From WRIS01 sp964345475 (GTDB lineage Bacteria > Actinomycetota > Coriobacteriia > Coriobacteriales > Eggerthellaceae): DNA of 64,000 bases. This document shows, in pieces, positions 40,137-48,902 of this stretch (position 1 is the stretch's first letter; each line of letters opens with the position of its first letter). The position numbers and the translations under genes were made by a program. The stretch lies in the NCBI GenBank assembly GCA_964345475.1, contig CAYFQW010000006.1:12285-76284 (forward strand). Direction: 5' to 3'. The notes under the pieces are model-generated. The model was not told the DNA's origin and did no database searches. It saw only the letters and a list, made by a program, of their open reading frames with translations.

Positions 40137-41510
40137 ATGTCATCGCCAGTCTTGGTGATAGGTCATCAAAATCCAGATAATGATTCTATATGCGCGGCCA
40201 TCGGCTACGCCTATTTACGAAACGAACTCGAAAAACGGGCTGCACTGCAAGATCCAGAATACCAAGTAAAGCAATATGTGCCAGTTCGTTTGGGGGCCAT
40301 GCCCCCTGAAAGCACCTGGGTATGTGAGACGTATGGGTTTGAGCCTCCTCGTGCAGTGAGTCATGTATACGCCCGTGTCATGGACGTTATGACGCCCGAT
40401 CCGTTTTCTATATCAAGTCATGAGACACTGCTTGAAGCAGGGAAAATGCTTCGCCAAAAAAATGTACGAGCACTTGTCGTTGTGGACGATGAGGGAAAAT
40501 ACTATGGCCTCATTACCACCCGCATGATTGCTGAGCGCTATATCTCGGCAACGGATGCCGTGGGCGAGGGGGGCTCGGATAACATGGCGGTTGCAGCCGA
40601 CCTCATTACGTCTCTTGGGCAGGAAGTGGAAGAACTTACCGAAAGAAACGTGCTCGTCCTCGATAAAGAGGCCCTTTTGAATGAGGCCATCGAAGACTTG
40701 ATGGCAACGTCTTTGCGAGAGGCGGTAGTCTTGGATGATGAGGACTATTGCGTTGGCATCGTGACTCGCTCAGATATTGCGACCAAGCCCAAGCGCAAGG
40801 TGGTACTCGTAGACCACAATGAAACTCGTCAGGCAGTTAAGGGCATCGAAGAGGCCGATGTGCTTGCAATAATAGATCACCATCGCATCGGTGATGTTGC
40901 AACGGCGCGTCCTATTGAGTTTATCAACTTGCCCCTCGGCTCGACAGCGACGATAGTCTCACTCGAGTTTGCGCGTCATGAAGTGGAGATCCCCTCCGAG
41001 CTCGCTGCTGTCTTGCTTTCTGCAATTCTCAGCGATACGGTCTTGATGAAATCACCTACTACCACCAATATTGATCGCGAGCAGGCAGAGCTGCTCGGAC
41101 GTCTGGCGGGCCTGGAGCCCATAGAGTTCGGTATGCAAGTCTTTACGTGTCGAGGTGCCGCGGAGGACGTTCCGCTTGAAACCCTCGTGGCTGCCGATGC
41201 GAAAGAGTTTCAGATAGGCGATAAGGTGGCCCTCATTTCTCAACACGAGACGATAGATCTGGCCTCGGTTTTGAAACGCGAAAAAGAGATTCGTGCCTAT
41301 ATGCGTACCTTGAGAGAAAAACACGGGTACGAGTTCGTCTTGCTTATGGCCACAGATATTGTGGCAGAGGGAAGCCAGTTCTTCTGTGAAGGTAATCGCC
41401 GAGTGGTCAACAGGGTGTTCAACATTGACTGCAAGGGCGAGGGCGGTACCTGGATGCCCGGCATTTTGAGTCGGAAAAAACAAGTTGCCGCTAAAATTAT
41501 CGGAGCTTGA
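40137..41510 (+). CDS. ppaC: Family II manganese inorganic pyrophosphatase with CBS domains
   Basis: The ATG at 40137 has AAGGAG at good spacing. The 457-residue enzyme has the DHH-type catalytic start GHQNPDNDS with His10, Asp14 and Asp16, the IIDHHRIGD motif, and SDTVLMKSPTTT before the DHHA2 domain. Two CBS segments are inserted (VMDVMTPDPFSISSHETLLE; LVLDKEALLNEAIEDLMATS), which in such enzymes bind adenine nucleotides and regulate activity. It hydrolyses pyrophosphate in the cytoplasm. It starts 18 bp after the helicase stop and ends before the ribosomal promoter. Confidence 0.93.
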   Translation: MSSPVLVIGHQNPDNDSICAAIGYAYLRNELEKRAALQDPEYQVKQYVPVRLGAMPPESTWVCETYGFEPPRAVSHVYARVMDVMTPDPFSISSHETLLEAGKMLRQKNVRALVVVDDEGKYYGLITTRMIAERYISATDAVGEGGSDNMAVAADLITSLGQEVEELTERNVLVLDKEALLNEAIEDLMATSLREAVVLDDEDYCVGIVTRSDIATKPKRKVVLVDHNETRQAVKGIEEADVLAIIDHHRIGDVATARPIEFINLPLGSTATIVSLEFARHEVEIPSELAAVLLSAILSDTVLMKSPTTTNIDREQAELLGRLAGLEPIEFGMQVFTCRGAAEDVPLETLVAADAKEFQIGDKVALISQHETIDLASVLKREKEIRAYMRTLREKHGYEFVLLMATDIVAEGSQFFCEGNRRVVNRVFNIDCKGEGGTWMPGILSRKKQVAAKIIGA

Positions 41511-41529
41511 TAGCCTTCATCAAATCCTG

Positions 41530-41557
41530 CATTTCACAAGCTGGCGTTCGTGAAATG
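41530..41557 (+). terminator. Hairpin after the pyrophosphatase gene
   Basis: CATTTCAC pairs exactly with GTGAAATG around a 12-nt loop, 19 bp after the stop. A T-run is lacking, so termination may be weak. Confidence 0.45.
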
Positions 41558-41678
41558 TGTAAAGGATTTGTAGATAATTTCCAAAAAAACAACCTTCAGC
41601 GATATAAGTTCGAAAAAATAAGATTTCACCTGGTATTCTGTGAAGAGCTTCATATAGATACACCCGGCTGCGTTATGT

Positions 41679-41707
41679 TTGACAAGCCAGCTCATGGGTG
41701 GTAATGT
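41679..41707 (+). promoter_or_regulatory. Promoter of the ribosomal str genes
   Basis: TTGACA (41679-41684), a 17-bp spacer and TAATGT (41702-41707) lie about 90 bp upstream of rpsL. The -35 box is a perfect consensus, as expected for a ribosomal protein operon. The 285-bp gap before rpsL holds no gene. Confidence 0.65.
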
Positions 41708-41795
41708 TTGCCGTCGCACTTTAAAGCAAAATGCAGTGTGTCTGTGTGCATCCCAGCTGAATGCACGTATAGGTTATAAAAAAGGAGTTGAAGAT

Positions 41796-42170
41796 TTGCC
41801 TACTATTAATCAATTGGTTCACAAGGGCCGCCAGAAGCAGGTAGAGAAGAAAAAAGCCCCTGCTCTCAAAGGAAACCCACAAAAACGTGGAGTTTGCACC
41901 CGTGTATATACCACGACCCCGAAAAAGCCGAACTCGGCTCTTCGTAAGGTATGTCGTGTCCGTCTTGTTAACGGCATGGAGGTCACCGCATACATTCCTG
42001 GTATCGGGCACAACCTCCAAGAGCACTCCATGGTGCTTATCCGTGGTGGCCGTGTAAGGGATCTTCCTGGTGTTCGTTATAAAGTTATTCGTGCAGCGCT
42101 CGATTGCGCCGCAGTTGACAGCCGTATGCAGGCTCGTAGCCGCTACGGGGCTAAAAAGCCAAAGAATTAA
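41796..42170 (+). CDS. rpsL: 30S ribosomal protein S12
   Basis: The 124-residue protein begins (M)PTINQLVHKGRQ and contains the universally conserved TTTPKKPNSALRK and GRVRDLPGVRYKV. The start is TTG at 41796, fixed by AAAGGAG upstream and by the family N-terminus. S12 lies at the decoding centre; Lys in TPKKPNS and in the GVRYK loop are the streptomycin-resistance sites and are wild type here. It heads the str cluster rpsL-rpsG-fusA. Confidence 0.98.
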   Translation: MPTINQLVHKGRQKQVEKKKAPALKGNPQKRGVCTRVYTTTPKKPNSALRKVCRVRLVNGMEVTAYIPGIGHNLQEHSMVLIRGGRVRDLPGVRYKVIRAALDCAAVDSRMQARSRYGAKKPKN

Positions 42171-42272
42171 TTTGAAGTAAGTCGTGCGGGCTTCCAAGAA
42201 GGTAGCCTAATGGGTCTATTGCCGAATGACGGCACTGAGGCCTCGAAGCATGCATAAGATAAAGGAGAACAG

Positions 42273-42743
42273 ATGTCACGTCGTGCAGCAGCTGCTCGCC
42301 GCGAGGTACAAGCGGACGCAGTGTATAACAATCGTTTGGTCACTCAGCTGATCAACAAGGTCCTTCTCGATGGAAAAAAATCCGTTGCTGAAGGTATCGT
42401 ATATGGCGCATTTGCGATGGTTGAAGAGAAAACAAAAAGCGATCCGCTGAGTGTTTTCAAGAAGGCCATGGATAATATTCGCCCAACTCTTGAAGTTAAA
42501 CCGAAGCGCGTGGGTGGAGCAACATATCAGGTTCCTATGGAAGTTAATTCACGTCGTTCCACTACCTTGGCTATTCGTTGGATCGTTGATTTTTCGCGTA
42601 AGCGCAAGGAAAAGACAATGGTTGAGCGTCTAGCAAATGAAATTATGGATGCCGCAGAAAACACCGGGGCATCGGTCAAAAAACGCGAAGACTTATACAA
42701 GATGGCCGAATCGAACCGTGCTTTTTCGCACTACCGTTTCTAA
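42273..42743 (+). CDS. rpsG: 30S ribosomal protein S7
   Basis: The 156-residue protein starts MSRRAAAARREVQADAVYNN after AAAGGAG. It has the conserved KPKRVGGATYQVP and ends with ESNRAFSHYRF. S7 starts assembly of the 30S head and contacts the exit-site tRNA. It lies between rpsL and fusA in the usual order. Confidence 0.98.
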   Translation: MSRRAAAARREVQADAVYNNRLVTQLINKVLLDGKKSVAEGIVYGAFAMVEEKTKSDPLSVFKKAMDNIRPTLEVKPKRVGGATYQVPMEVNSRRSTTLAIRWIVDFSRKRKEKTMVERLANEIMDAAENTGASVKKREDLYKMAESNRAFSHYRF

Positions 42744-42758
42744 GAGGGGTACGGAAAT

Positions 42759-44861
42759 ATGTCACGAACACCTCTTTCAAAAACCCGAAACATCGGTATT
42801 ATGGCGCATATCGATGCAGGGAAAACTACAACTACCGAGCGCATACTCTTCTATACGGGTAAGACCCATAAAATAGGTGAAGTGCACGAAGGTGCCGCCA
42901 CGATGGACTGGATGGCCCAAGAGCAAGAACGCGGTGTAACCATCACGTCTGCTGCAACCACCACCTTTTGGAAAATGGCCGGTGAAGAGTATCGCATTCA
43001 GATAATCGACACTCCTGGCCACGTTGATTTTACCGTTGAAGTAGAACGCTCTTTACGCGTCCTCGACGGCGCAGTCGCTGTATTTGATGCCGTCGCTGGT
43101 GTACAGCCCCAATCCGAGACAGTATGGCGCCAGGCGCACCACTACGGTGTTCCCCGTATCGCCTACATAAACAAATACGATCGCGTAGGTGCCGATTTCT
43201 TCAACGCAATTGACACTATGAAAGAACGGCTTGACGCACCGGCTGTGCCCGCCCAAATTCCAATGGGTGCTGAAGAAAATTTCTGGGGTATTGTTGACCT
43301 TGTCACTATGGAGGCCTGGGATTTCAAGGCTGACGACAAAGGCATGACCTATCCTGAAAAAATGGATGAGATTCCTGAAGAGTTCTTAGAAGATGCTGAG
43401 TTATACCATCAGGAATTGCTTGAAGTAGCAGCTGACTGCGACGACGACCTCATGGAAAAAATCCTTATGGAAGAAGAAGTGAGCGTCGAAGAGCTTAAAG
43501 CAGCCCTGCGTAAAGGTACACTCGAAAACAAGATAAACCTCGTCTTCGTCGGCTCTTCTTACAAAAACAAAGGTATCCAAGAACTCCTCGATGCTGTTGT
43601 TGAGTATCTGCCGAGCCCCTTGGATGTTCCTGCAATCAAGGGAATTGAACCTGATACCGAAGAAGAGATTGAAAGACCTTCAGACTCGAAGGCTCCTTTT
43701 GCCGCTCTTGCATTTAAGATTATGACCGACCCCTTCGTTGGTAAGCTTACCTACTTCCGCGTATACTCGGGACAGTTGGAAGCTGGCTCTTATGTCATCA
43801 ACGCGACAAAGGGCAAGAAAGAGCGCATCGGCCGCCTCTTGGAGATGCATTCGAACAACCGAGTCGACATCGAGAGTTGCTCTGCCGGCGATATCTGTGC
43901 AGCTGTTGGCCTGAAAGAAACTGCGACAGGCGACACGCTTTGCGATGAGAAGAATCCCATTATCCTGGAATCGATGGAGTTCCCTGACCCGGTAATCGAT
44001 ATTGCTATTGAACCCAAGACCAAGGTTGAGCAAGATAAACTCGGTGTTGCGCTTCAGAAACTCGCAGAGGAGGATCCTACCTTTAAGGTTTCTACAAACA
44101 AAGAGACGGGCCAAACCATTATTGCTGGGATGGGAGAGCTGCACCTCGAGATTATTGTCGACCGTCTGCTGCGCGAGTTTAAAATTGAAGCAAACGTTGG
44201 CAAGCCGCAAGTTGCGTATCGAGAGACAGCAACCACTCCAGTGGAGCATGTAGAAGGCAAATTCATACGCCAGTCTGGCGGTCGTGGCCAATATGGTCAT
44301 GCGGTCATCAACCTCATACCTCAAGAGCAAGGTGCCGGCTACGAATTTGTTAATAAAATCGTCGGAGGTGTTATTCCCAAAGAATACATCAATCCTGTCG
44401 ATAAAGGTATCCAGGAAGCTCTTAACTCTGGTGTTTTGGCAGGTTATCCTGTTGTTGATATTAAAGTCGAGCTTATTGACGGCTCATATCACGATGTTGA
44501 CTCTTCGGAGTCCGCGTTCAAGATTGCCGGCTCGATGGCAGTTAAAGAGGCGCTCAAACGCTCCCATCCAAGCATTCTCGAACCAATGATGCTTGTTGAG
44601 GTGGAGACGCCTGAGGAGTACATGGGCGATGTTATGGGCAACTTAAGCGGACGTCGTGGTCAAATACAGGGTATGGGCGACCGTGCTAACGCTAAAACCG
44701 TCAAAGCAAAAGTACCATTGAGTGAAATGTTTGGATATGCAACCGATCTTCGAAGTGGGACGCAGGGACGTGCTGTGTATAGCATGCAATTTGATTCCTA
44801 CGAAGCAGTTCCGAAGAGTGTTGCAGAAGAGATTATCGGCAAGGCTGGCGGCAACGCGTAA
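42759..44861 (+). CDS. fusA: Elongation factor G
   Basis: The 700-residue GTPase has G1 AHIDAGKTTTTE, the switch I sequence AATMDWMAQEQERGVTIT, G3 DTPGHVDFT and G4 NKYD, followed by domains II-V (for example SGGRGQYGHAVI and LSGRRGQIQGM). It moves tRNAs and mRNA through the ribosome. G4 reads NKYDRVGADF, where NKMD is usual, a conservative change. tuf does not follow, unlike most str operons; rpsJ does. Confidence 0.97.
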   Translation: MSRTPLSKTRNIGIMAHIDAGKTTTTERILFYTGKTHKIGEVHEGAATMDWMAQEQERGVTITSAATTTFWKMAGEEYRIQIIDTPGHVDFTVEVERSLRVLDGAVAVFDAVAGVQPQSETVWRQAHHYGVPRIAYINKYDRVGADFFNAIDTMKERLDAPAVPAQIPMGAEENFWGIVDLVTMEAWDFKADDKGMTYPEKMDEIPEEFLEDAELYHQELLEVAADCDDDLMEKILMEEEVSVEELKAALRKGTLENKINLVFVGSSYKNKGIQELLDAVVEYLPSPLDVPAIKGIEPDTEEEIERPSDSKAPFAALAFKIMTDPFVGKLTYFRVYSGQLEAGSYVINATKGKKERIGRLLEMHSNNRVDIESCSAGDICAAVGLKETATGDTLCDEKNPIILESMEFPDPVIDIAIEPKTKVEQDKLGVALQKLAEEDPTFKVSTNKETGQTIIAGMGELHLEIIVDRLLREFKIEANVGKPQVAYRETATTPVEHVEGKFIRQSGGRGQYGHAVINLIPQEQGAGYEFVNKIVGGVIPKEYINPVDKGIQEALNSGVLAGYPVVDIKVELIDGSYHDVDSSESAFKIAGSMAVKEALKRSHPSILEPMMLVEVETPEEYMGDVMGNLSGRRGQIQGMGDRANAKTVKAKVPLSEMFGYATDLRSGTQGRAVYSMQFDSYEAVPKSVAEEIIGKAGGNA

Positions 44862-44909
44862 GATCCTCAGGATCACGCAAAGCGCTTATGCATAATGGAG
44901 GTAGAACAA

Positions 44910-45218
44910 GTGGCTAATCAGAAGATTCGCATCCGCTTAAAAGGGTATGACCATGAAATTGTGGACCAATCCACGAAGCTCATCGTCGATACCGCGCAAA
45001 AAACGGGTGCAAAAGTATCCGGTCCGATCCCGTTGCCAACGGAGCGTAATATGTATTGCGTCATCCGCTCTCCTCATGTGAACAAAGATTCGCGTGAGCA
45101 GTTTGAGATGCGCACCCATAAACGCTTGATCGACATCCTTGAGCCAACCCCTAACACGGTTGATTCTCTAATGCGTCTCGATCTCCCCGCTGGCGTCGAT
45201 ATAGAAATAAAGCTGTAA
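44910..45218 (+). CDS. rpsJ: 30S ribosomal protein S10
   Basis: The 102-residue protein starts at GTG 44910 (MANQKIRIRLKGYDHE), with GGAGGT upstream. The usual motifs VSGPIPLPTE and RSPHVNKDSREQFE are present. S10 forms part of the 30S head and, as NusE, takes part in antitermination. It opens the S10 gene run and follows fusA by 48 bp. Confidence 0.97.
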   Translation: MANQKIRIRLKGYDHEIVDQSTKLIVDTAQKTGAKVSGPIPLPTERNMYCVIRSPHVNKDSREQFEMRTHKRLIDILEPTPNTVDSLMRLDLPAGVDIEIKL

Positions 45219-45231
45219 GGGGGGTTTGGCT

Positions 45232-45855
45232 ATGATTACTACCATATACGGTAAAAAAATTGGTATGACGCAGATTTTTATGGAAGATGATCGCGTTATC
45301 CCAGTAACAGTTATTCAGGCAAATCCAAATAAGGTATGCCAGGTAAAAACAAATGAAACCGATGGTTATGAAGCCGTTCAATTGGGTTTCGGTGAGATTA
45401 AGGCCGACAAGGTTAACAAGCCTATGGCTGGACACTTCAAAAAACTTGGACTTGAGCCAAGCCGTCATTTACGTGAGGTCCGTGTTGATTCGGCTTCGGA
45501 ATATGCAGTAGGCGACGAGGTAAGTGTTGCCAACTTGGCAGAGGCTAAAAAAATTGATGTTACAGGCACTTCGAAAGGAAAGGGTTTCGCGGGCGTTATG
45601 AAGCGCTATGGCTTCAGAGGTGGACCTTCTGGGCATGGCTCTCATTTCCATCGTACGCCAGGTTCAGTCGGACAGTGCGCAACTCCCTCCCGTGTTTTCA
45701 AGGGGCTTCGCCTTCCAGGTCATATGGGCTGCGATACGGTTACCGTACGAAATCTAGAAGTGGTAAGAATTGATGAGAGTCAGAATCTCATTTTGGTGAA
45801 GGGTGCAATTCCTGGCGGCAAGAACGCCGTGGTCCGTATCCGGTTGGCACGATAA
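45232..45855 (+). CDS. rplC: 50S ribosomal protein L3
   Basis: The 207-residue protein starts MITTIYGKKIGMTQIFMEDD at ATG 45232 after a G-rich ribosome site. The peptidyl-transferase-centre loop FRGGPSGHGSHFHRTPGSVG is conserved. L3 is an early-assembly protein of the large subunit. Gene order S10-L3-L4-L23 is standard. Confidence 0.97.
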   Translation: MITTIYGKKIGMTQIFMEDDRVIPVTVIQANPNKVCQVKTNETDGYEAVQLGFGEIKADKVNKPMAGHFKKLGLEPSRHLREVRVDSASEYAVGDEVSVANLAEAKKIDVTGTSKGKGFAGVMKRYGFRGGPSGHGSHFHRTPGSVGQCATPSRVFKGLRLPGHMGCDTVTVRNLEVVRIDESQNLILVKGAIPGGKNAVVRIRLAR

Positions 45856-45875
45856 TCCGAGGAGTTTTAGATATC

Positions 45876-46499
45876 ATGGCTAGTATTGAAATAAAAGACA
45901 CGAGCGGCAAGAAGGTAAAAAATACCGACCTTTCCGCATCTGTGTTCGGCATCACGCCTAACGTGCATGCCATGCACGAAGTAGTTCGTGCGCAACGCGC
46001 TTCTTGGAGAAGCGGTTCTCATGACACCTTGACCCGCGGTCGGGTACGAGGCGGCGGAAAAAAGCCTTGGAGACAGAAGGGCACGGGGCGTGCTCGCCAA
46101 GGGTCCATCCGCTCTCCTCAATGGATCGGTGGCGGTGTTGTCTTCGGACCGCATCCACGTTCTTATGAGTTCAAGGTTCCAAACAAGGTTGTAAAGCTGG
46201 CAATGCGCTCGGCTCTTTCAGCTAAGCTAGCTGACGAAGAGCTTATTGTGGTTGATGAATTTGGCTTCGAGAAGCCTTCTACCAAGCAGGCAGCAGCTGC
46301 CTTGAAAGCCCTCTCTTGCGACCAGCGCACTACGGTGGTAATTGCTGATGACGACGTAAACGCCTATCTGTCTTTACGTAACTTGAAGAAGGTAAACGTT
46401 ATACCTGTTTCTGAAGCCAACACCTATGAGCTTATCGATAACAAGAAGCTCATTTTTACCAGCGCAGCGCTTGAGCGCTTAGAGGAGGTGCTTGCATAA
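45876..46499 (+). CDS. rplD: 50S ribosomal protein L4
   Basis: The 207-residue protein has the tunnel-lining loop RGGGKKPWRQKGTGRARQGS and the C-terminal fold (LKKVNVIPVSEANTYELID). L4 lines the peptide exit tunnel and in some bacteria represses the S10 operon. Its stop overlaps the rplW ATG (46499). Confidence 0.97.
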   Translation: MASIEIKDTSGKKVKNTDLSASVFGITPNVHAMHEVVRAQRASWRSGSHDTLTRGRVRGGGKKPWRQKGTGRARQGSIRSPQWIGGGVVFGPHPRSYEFKVPNKVVKLAMRSALSAKLADEELIVVDEFGFEKPSTKQAAAALKALSCDQRTTVVIADDDVNAYLSLRNLKKVNVIPVSEANTYELIDNKKLIFTSAALERLEEVLA

Positions 46500-46780
46500 T
46501 GAAAGATCCACGCGAAGTTATTATTCGCCCTGTCATCTCTGAGCATAGCTACGATATGATGGCCGAGAATTGCTATACCTTCGAGGTTGCAAAAGATTCG
46601 AATAAAGTTGAAATCGCTAAAGCTGTCGAGGCTATTTTCGACGTAAAGGTTGTTAAGGTCAATATTTTGAATGTCAAACCTAAGGTAAAACGTGTGCGGT
46701 ATGTTGCAGGAAAGACGAGATCCTGGAAGAAAGCGATGGTTACTCTTAAAGAGGGTGACACCATCGAAATGTTTTCTTAA
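46499..46780 (+). CDS. rplW: 50S ribosomal protein L23
   Basis: The 93-residue protein has DPREVIIRPVISEHSYDMMA at the start, NKVEIAKAVEAIFDVKVVKV and then RSWKKAMVTLKEGDTIEMF. L23 sits at the tunnel exit and is the docking site of trigger factor. A terminator follows 25 bp later, where rplB would normally continue the operon; a trigger-factor-like gene comes next. Confidence 0.97.
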   Translation: MKDPREVIIRPVISEHSYDMMAENCYTFEVAKDSNKVEIAKAVEAIFDVKVVKVNILNVKPKVKRVRYVAGKTRSWKKAMVTLKEGDTIEMFS

Positions 46781-46805
46781 AGTTTGAAACGTTTTGATGC
46801 ACAAG

Positions 46806-46835
46806 GAGGCGCCTGTATGGGTGCCTCTTTTTTTT
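46806..46835 (+). terminator. Strong terminator after rplW
   Basis: GAGGCGCC pairs with GGTGCCTC (8 bp, one G-U, 6-nt loop) and is followed by eight Ts, a clear factor-independent terminator. It cuts off the ribosomal run at rplW. Confidence 0.9.
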
Positions 46836-46943
46836 AATACACACAAAGAACCGTCCAACTGTCCTGTCAGTCTTTCTCAAACTTGATCTGATAGAATGCA
46901 TCAAATACAAGACGTCGCAGGGCGATATACGTGAGGAACTGCT

Positions 46944-48242
46944 ATGGAGCTTACACAAAAAACACGAGGAGACCTGAAGCTTGAGCTCAAGGTAAAGGCA
47001 CGCGCGGAAGAGGTCGACCGGGCCTTCTCTGACGCTGAAGCTATGTTTGCCCAACAGATGGGGCTTGCACCCCTCGAAGGCAAGAGCATTGCCCGGCTTG
47101 CAGAAGACAGCCTTAATATTGCGAACCTCGATACGGTCCTAGCTCCTTCTGTGCTTGAGTTACTTATTACTCGTGCAATAGATCAGGCAAATTTGAACCC
47201 TGCCTTTCTTCCGCAGCTCAACTCATCTGACGGGCTTGCAAGGGGCGCAGATTTCTCCTTTTCCTTCGAATTGTCGCTCAAGCCAGACTACGAGCTAAGC
47301 TCATATGGACCAGTAGCTATTAGTGTGCCTCCTCTTTTGCTCGATGAATGTGAAGTTGATGCAGAAATTGCTCAAATTGCCGACTCGTATGCCAGCTTTA
47401 TTCCCGATGATCCTCGCCCAGTAGGGGAAGGAGATTGCTTTTCTGTTAGCCTGGCCTGTTCAGAGAATGGCAAGGAGATTCCCCATCTGAATTTTGAAGA
47501 GCGCACGTATATCATGGGTATGGGTCTCATGCCAGCAAATTTCGACGACAATCTCTTAGGCATGCATGTAGGAGAAACGAAAAGCTTCAACTTTTCTCTC
47601 CCAGCCCCTGCAGGTCAAGAAGAGCAGCTTGTTGATTGTAGGGTTACTATTAACGAGATGCAAAAGAAGGTCATCCCCGCCATTACCGATACGTGGCTGA
47701 GTCAACATATGCCCTCATATGTTCATGTGGATGCACTTAAAGATGCAATTCGCGAAAGTCTGAACGCTGCGAAAAAGGTCGAGCATGATAATCTGATTCG
47801 CCAAAGAGCAACGGCAGAGCTTTCTACGCGTTTTGAAGGAAAGATAGAAGATGAGGTCTACGAGGCAACGAGAGACTCTTTTCTTATGAATCTACAGGCG
47901 CAAGTCGCACAGCAGGGCATGGACTTCGATCAATTTATGGCTCAAAGCGGAGGAGAGCAGCAATTTAGCATGATGCTTATGATGCAAGTAAGGCAGAGTC
48001 TGGTGGAGGGTTATGCACTTGATGCCCTCTATCGTCATGAGCAGATGGAGCTTGAAGAAGAAGACATATATGACGCGTGCCGTGAAATAAATCCTCAGGA
48101 TCCGCGCTCAGTGAGAGAACAGATGGAACATGCTGGCTACGGCTATGCTTTGCGCGAAAGTGCCCAGCGTTACAAGGCGGGTCAGTGGCTTGTAGACCAC
48201 GCGGAAATAACAATTGACGGACAGACAAGTAAAGGAGTGTAA
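46944..48242 (+). CDS. Trigger-factor-like chaperone, divergent
   Basis: The 432-residue protein follows the trigger factor plan: N-terminal ribosome-binding domain, central FKBP-like part (GEGDCFSVSLACSENGKEIP, GMHVGETKSFNFSLP) and a helical C-terminal cradle (EVYEATRDSFLMNLQAQVAQ). The ribosome-docking signature normally near GFRKGK reads MGLAPLEGKS, so L23 binding may be weak or changed. It should hold nascent or newly made proteins. It sits directly after rplW, whose product is the docking partner, an unusual place. A conventional tig elsewhere in the genome would make this a paralogue. Confidence 0.8.
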   Translation: MELTQKTRGDLKLELKVKARAEEVDRAFSDAEAMFAQQMGLAPLEGKSIARLAEDSLNIANLDTVLAPSVLELLITRAIDQANLNPAFLPQLNSSDGLARGADFSFSFELSLKPDYELSSYGPVAISVPPLLLDECEVDAEIAQIADSYASFIPDDPRPVGEGDCFSVSLACSENGKEIPHLNFEERTYIMGMGLMPANFDDNLLGMHVGETKSFNFSLPAPAGQEEQLVDCRVTINEMQKKVIPAITDTWLSQHMPSYVHVDALKDAIRESLNAAKKVEHDNLIRQRATAELSTRFEGKIEDEVYEATRDSFLMNLQAQVAQQGMDFDQFMAQSGGEQQFSMMLMMQVRQSLVEGYALDALYRHEQMELEEEDIYDACREINPQDPRSVREQMEHAGYGYALRESAQRYKAGQWLVDHAEITIDGQTSKGV

Positions 48243-48243
48243 C

Positions 48244-48819
48244 ATGCCCGCACAAGATTTAGGAACAAAAATAAGCACCCTGCGCACCTCCCTCGGCCTT
48301 ACACAATCAGAGCTCGCCGAGCGCTGTTCGTGCGAGACTACCCTCATTGAGGAGCTAGAAAGCGGTAAGGTAGCACCTTCTCTCGCCCCTCTCATTAAGA
48401 TAACTCGTGCCTTAGGGGTCCGTTTGGGAACCTTAATGGACGATGACGATGCCATCGGCCCTGTTCACATGAAGGCAGACGAAATTGTCGAAGGAACGAG
48501 GATGCACGATCTCGAGACATTTTCCGATGCAGGCGCCCTACACTTCTTCAGCTTAGCTGAAGGGCGCACCTCACGGCATATGGATCCGTTTATGATTACA
48601 ATATCCCCTTCAGGAGAAAGCGACCACGAGCTCTCCCAACATGAAGGCGAAGAGTTCCTGTATGCCATTGAGGGCTGTATAGAGATTGAGTACGGCAAAA
48701 AGACGTACGTCCTTCGCCCTGGTGAAAGTATTTATTACGACTCTATCGTTCCTCATCAAGTTCGTGCCTACGAGGGGCAATCTGCAAAGTTCCTCGCAGT
48801 AGTGTATACGCCTTTATAG
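48244..48819 (+). CDS. XRE-cupin transcriptional regulator
   Basis: The 191-residue protein has an XRE HTH at about 8-62 (LRTSLGLTQSELAERCSCET) and a C-terminal cupin barrel (HEGEEFLYAIEGCIEIEYGK, LRPGESIYYDSIVPHQVRA) with metal-binding His/Glu pattern. It starts 1 bp after the trigger-factor-like gene, with AAAGGAG inside that gene's end. It probably senses a small ligand and controls the adjacent acyl-CoA ligase, a pairing seen in other anaerobes. Confidence 0.9.
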   Translation: MPAQDLGTKISTLRTSLGLTQSELAERCSCETTLIEELESGKVAPSLAPLIKITRALGVRLGTLMDDDDAIGPVHMKADEIVEGTRMHDLETFSDAGALHFFSLAEGRTSRHMDPFMITISPSGESDHELSQHEGEEFLYAIEGCIEIEYGKKTYVLRPGESIYYDSIVPHQVRAYEGQSAKFLAVVYTPL

Positions 48820-48902
48820 ACGATGGCAGACATGTTGTTTGCCCATGAGTGAGACCTTCACTGGAACATAGTGTAAGAAATCAAGATAAAAGGATCCTCA
48901 TT

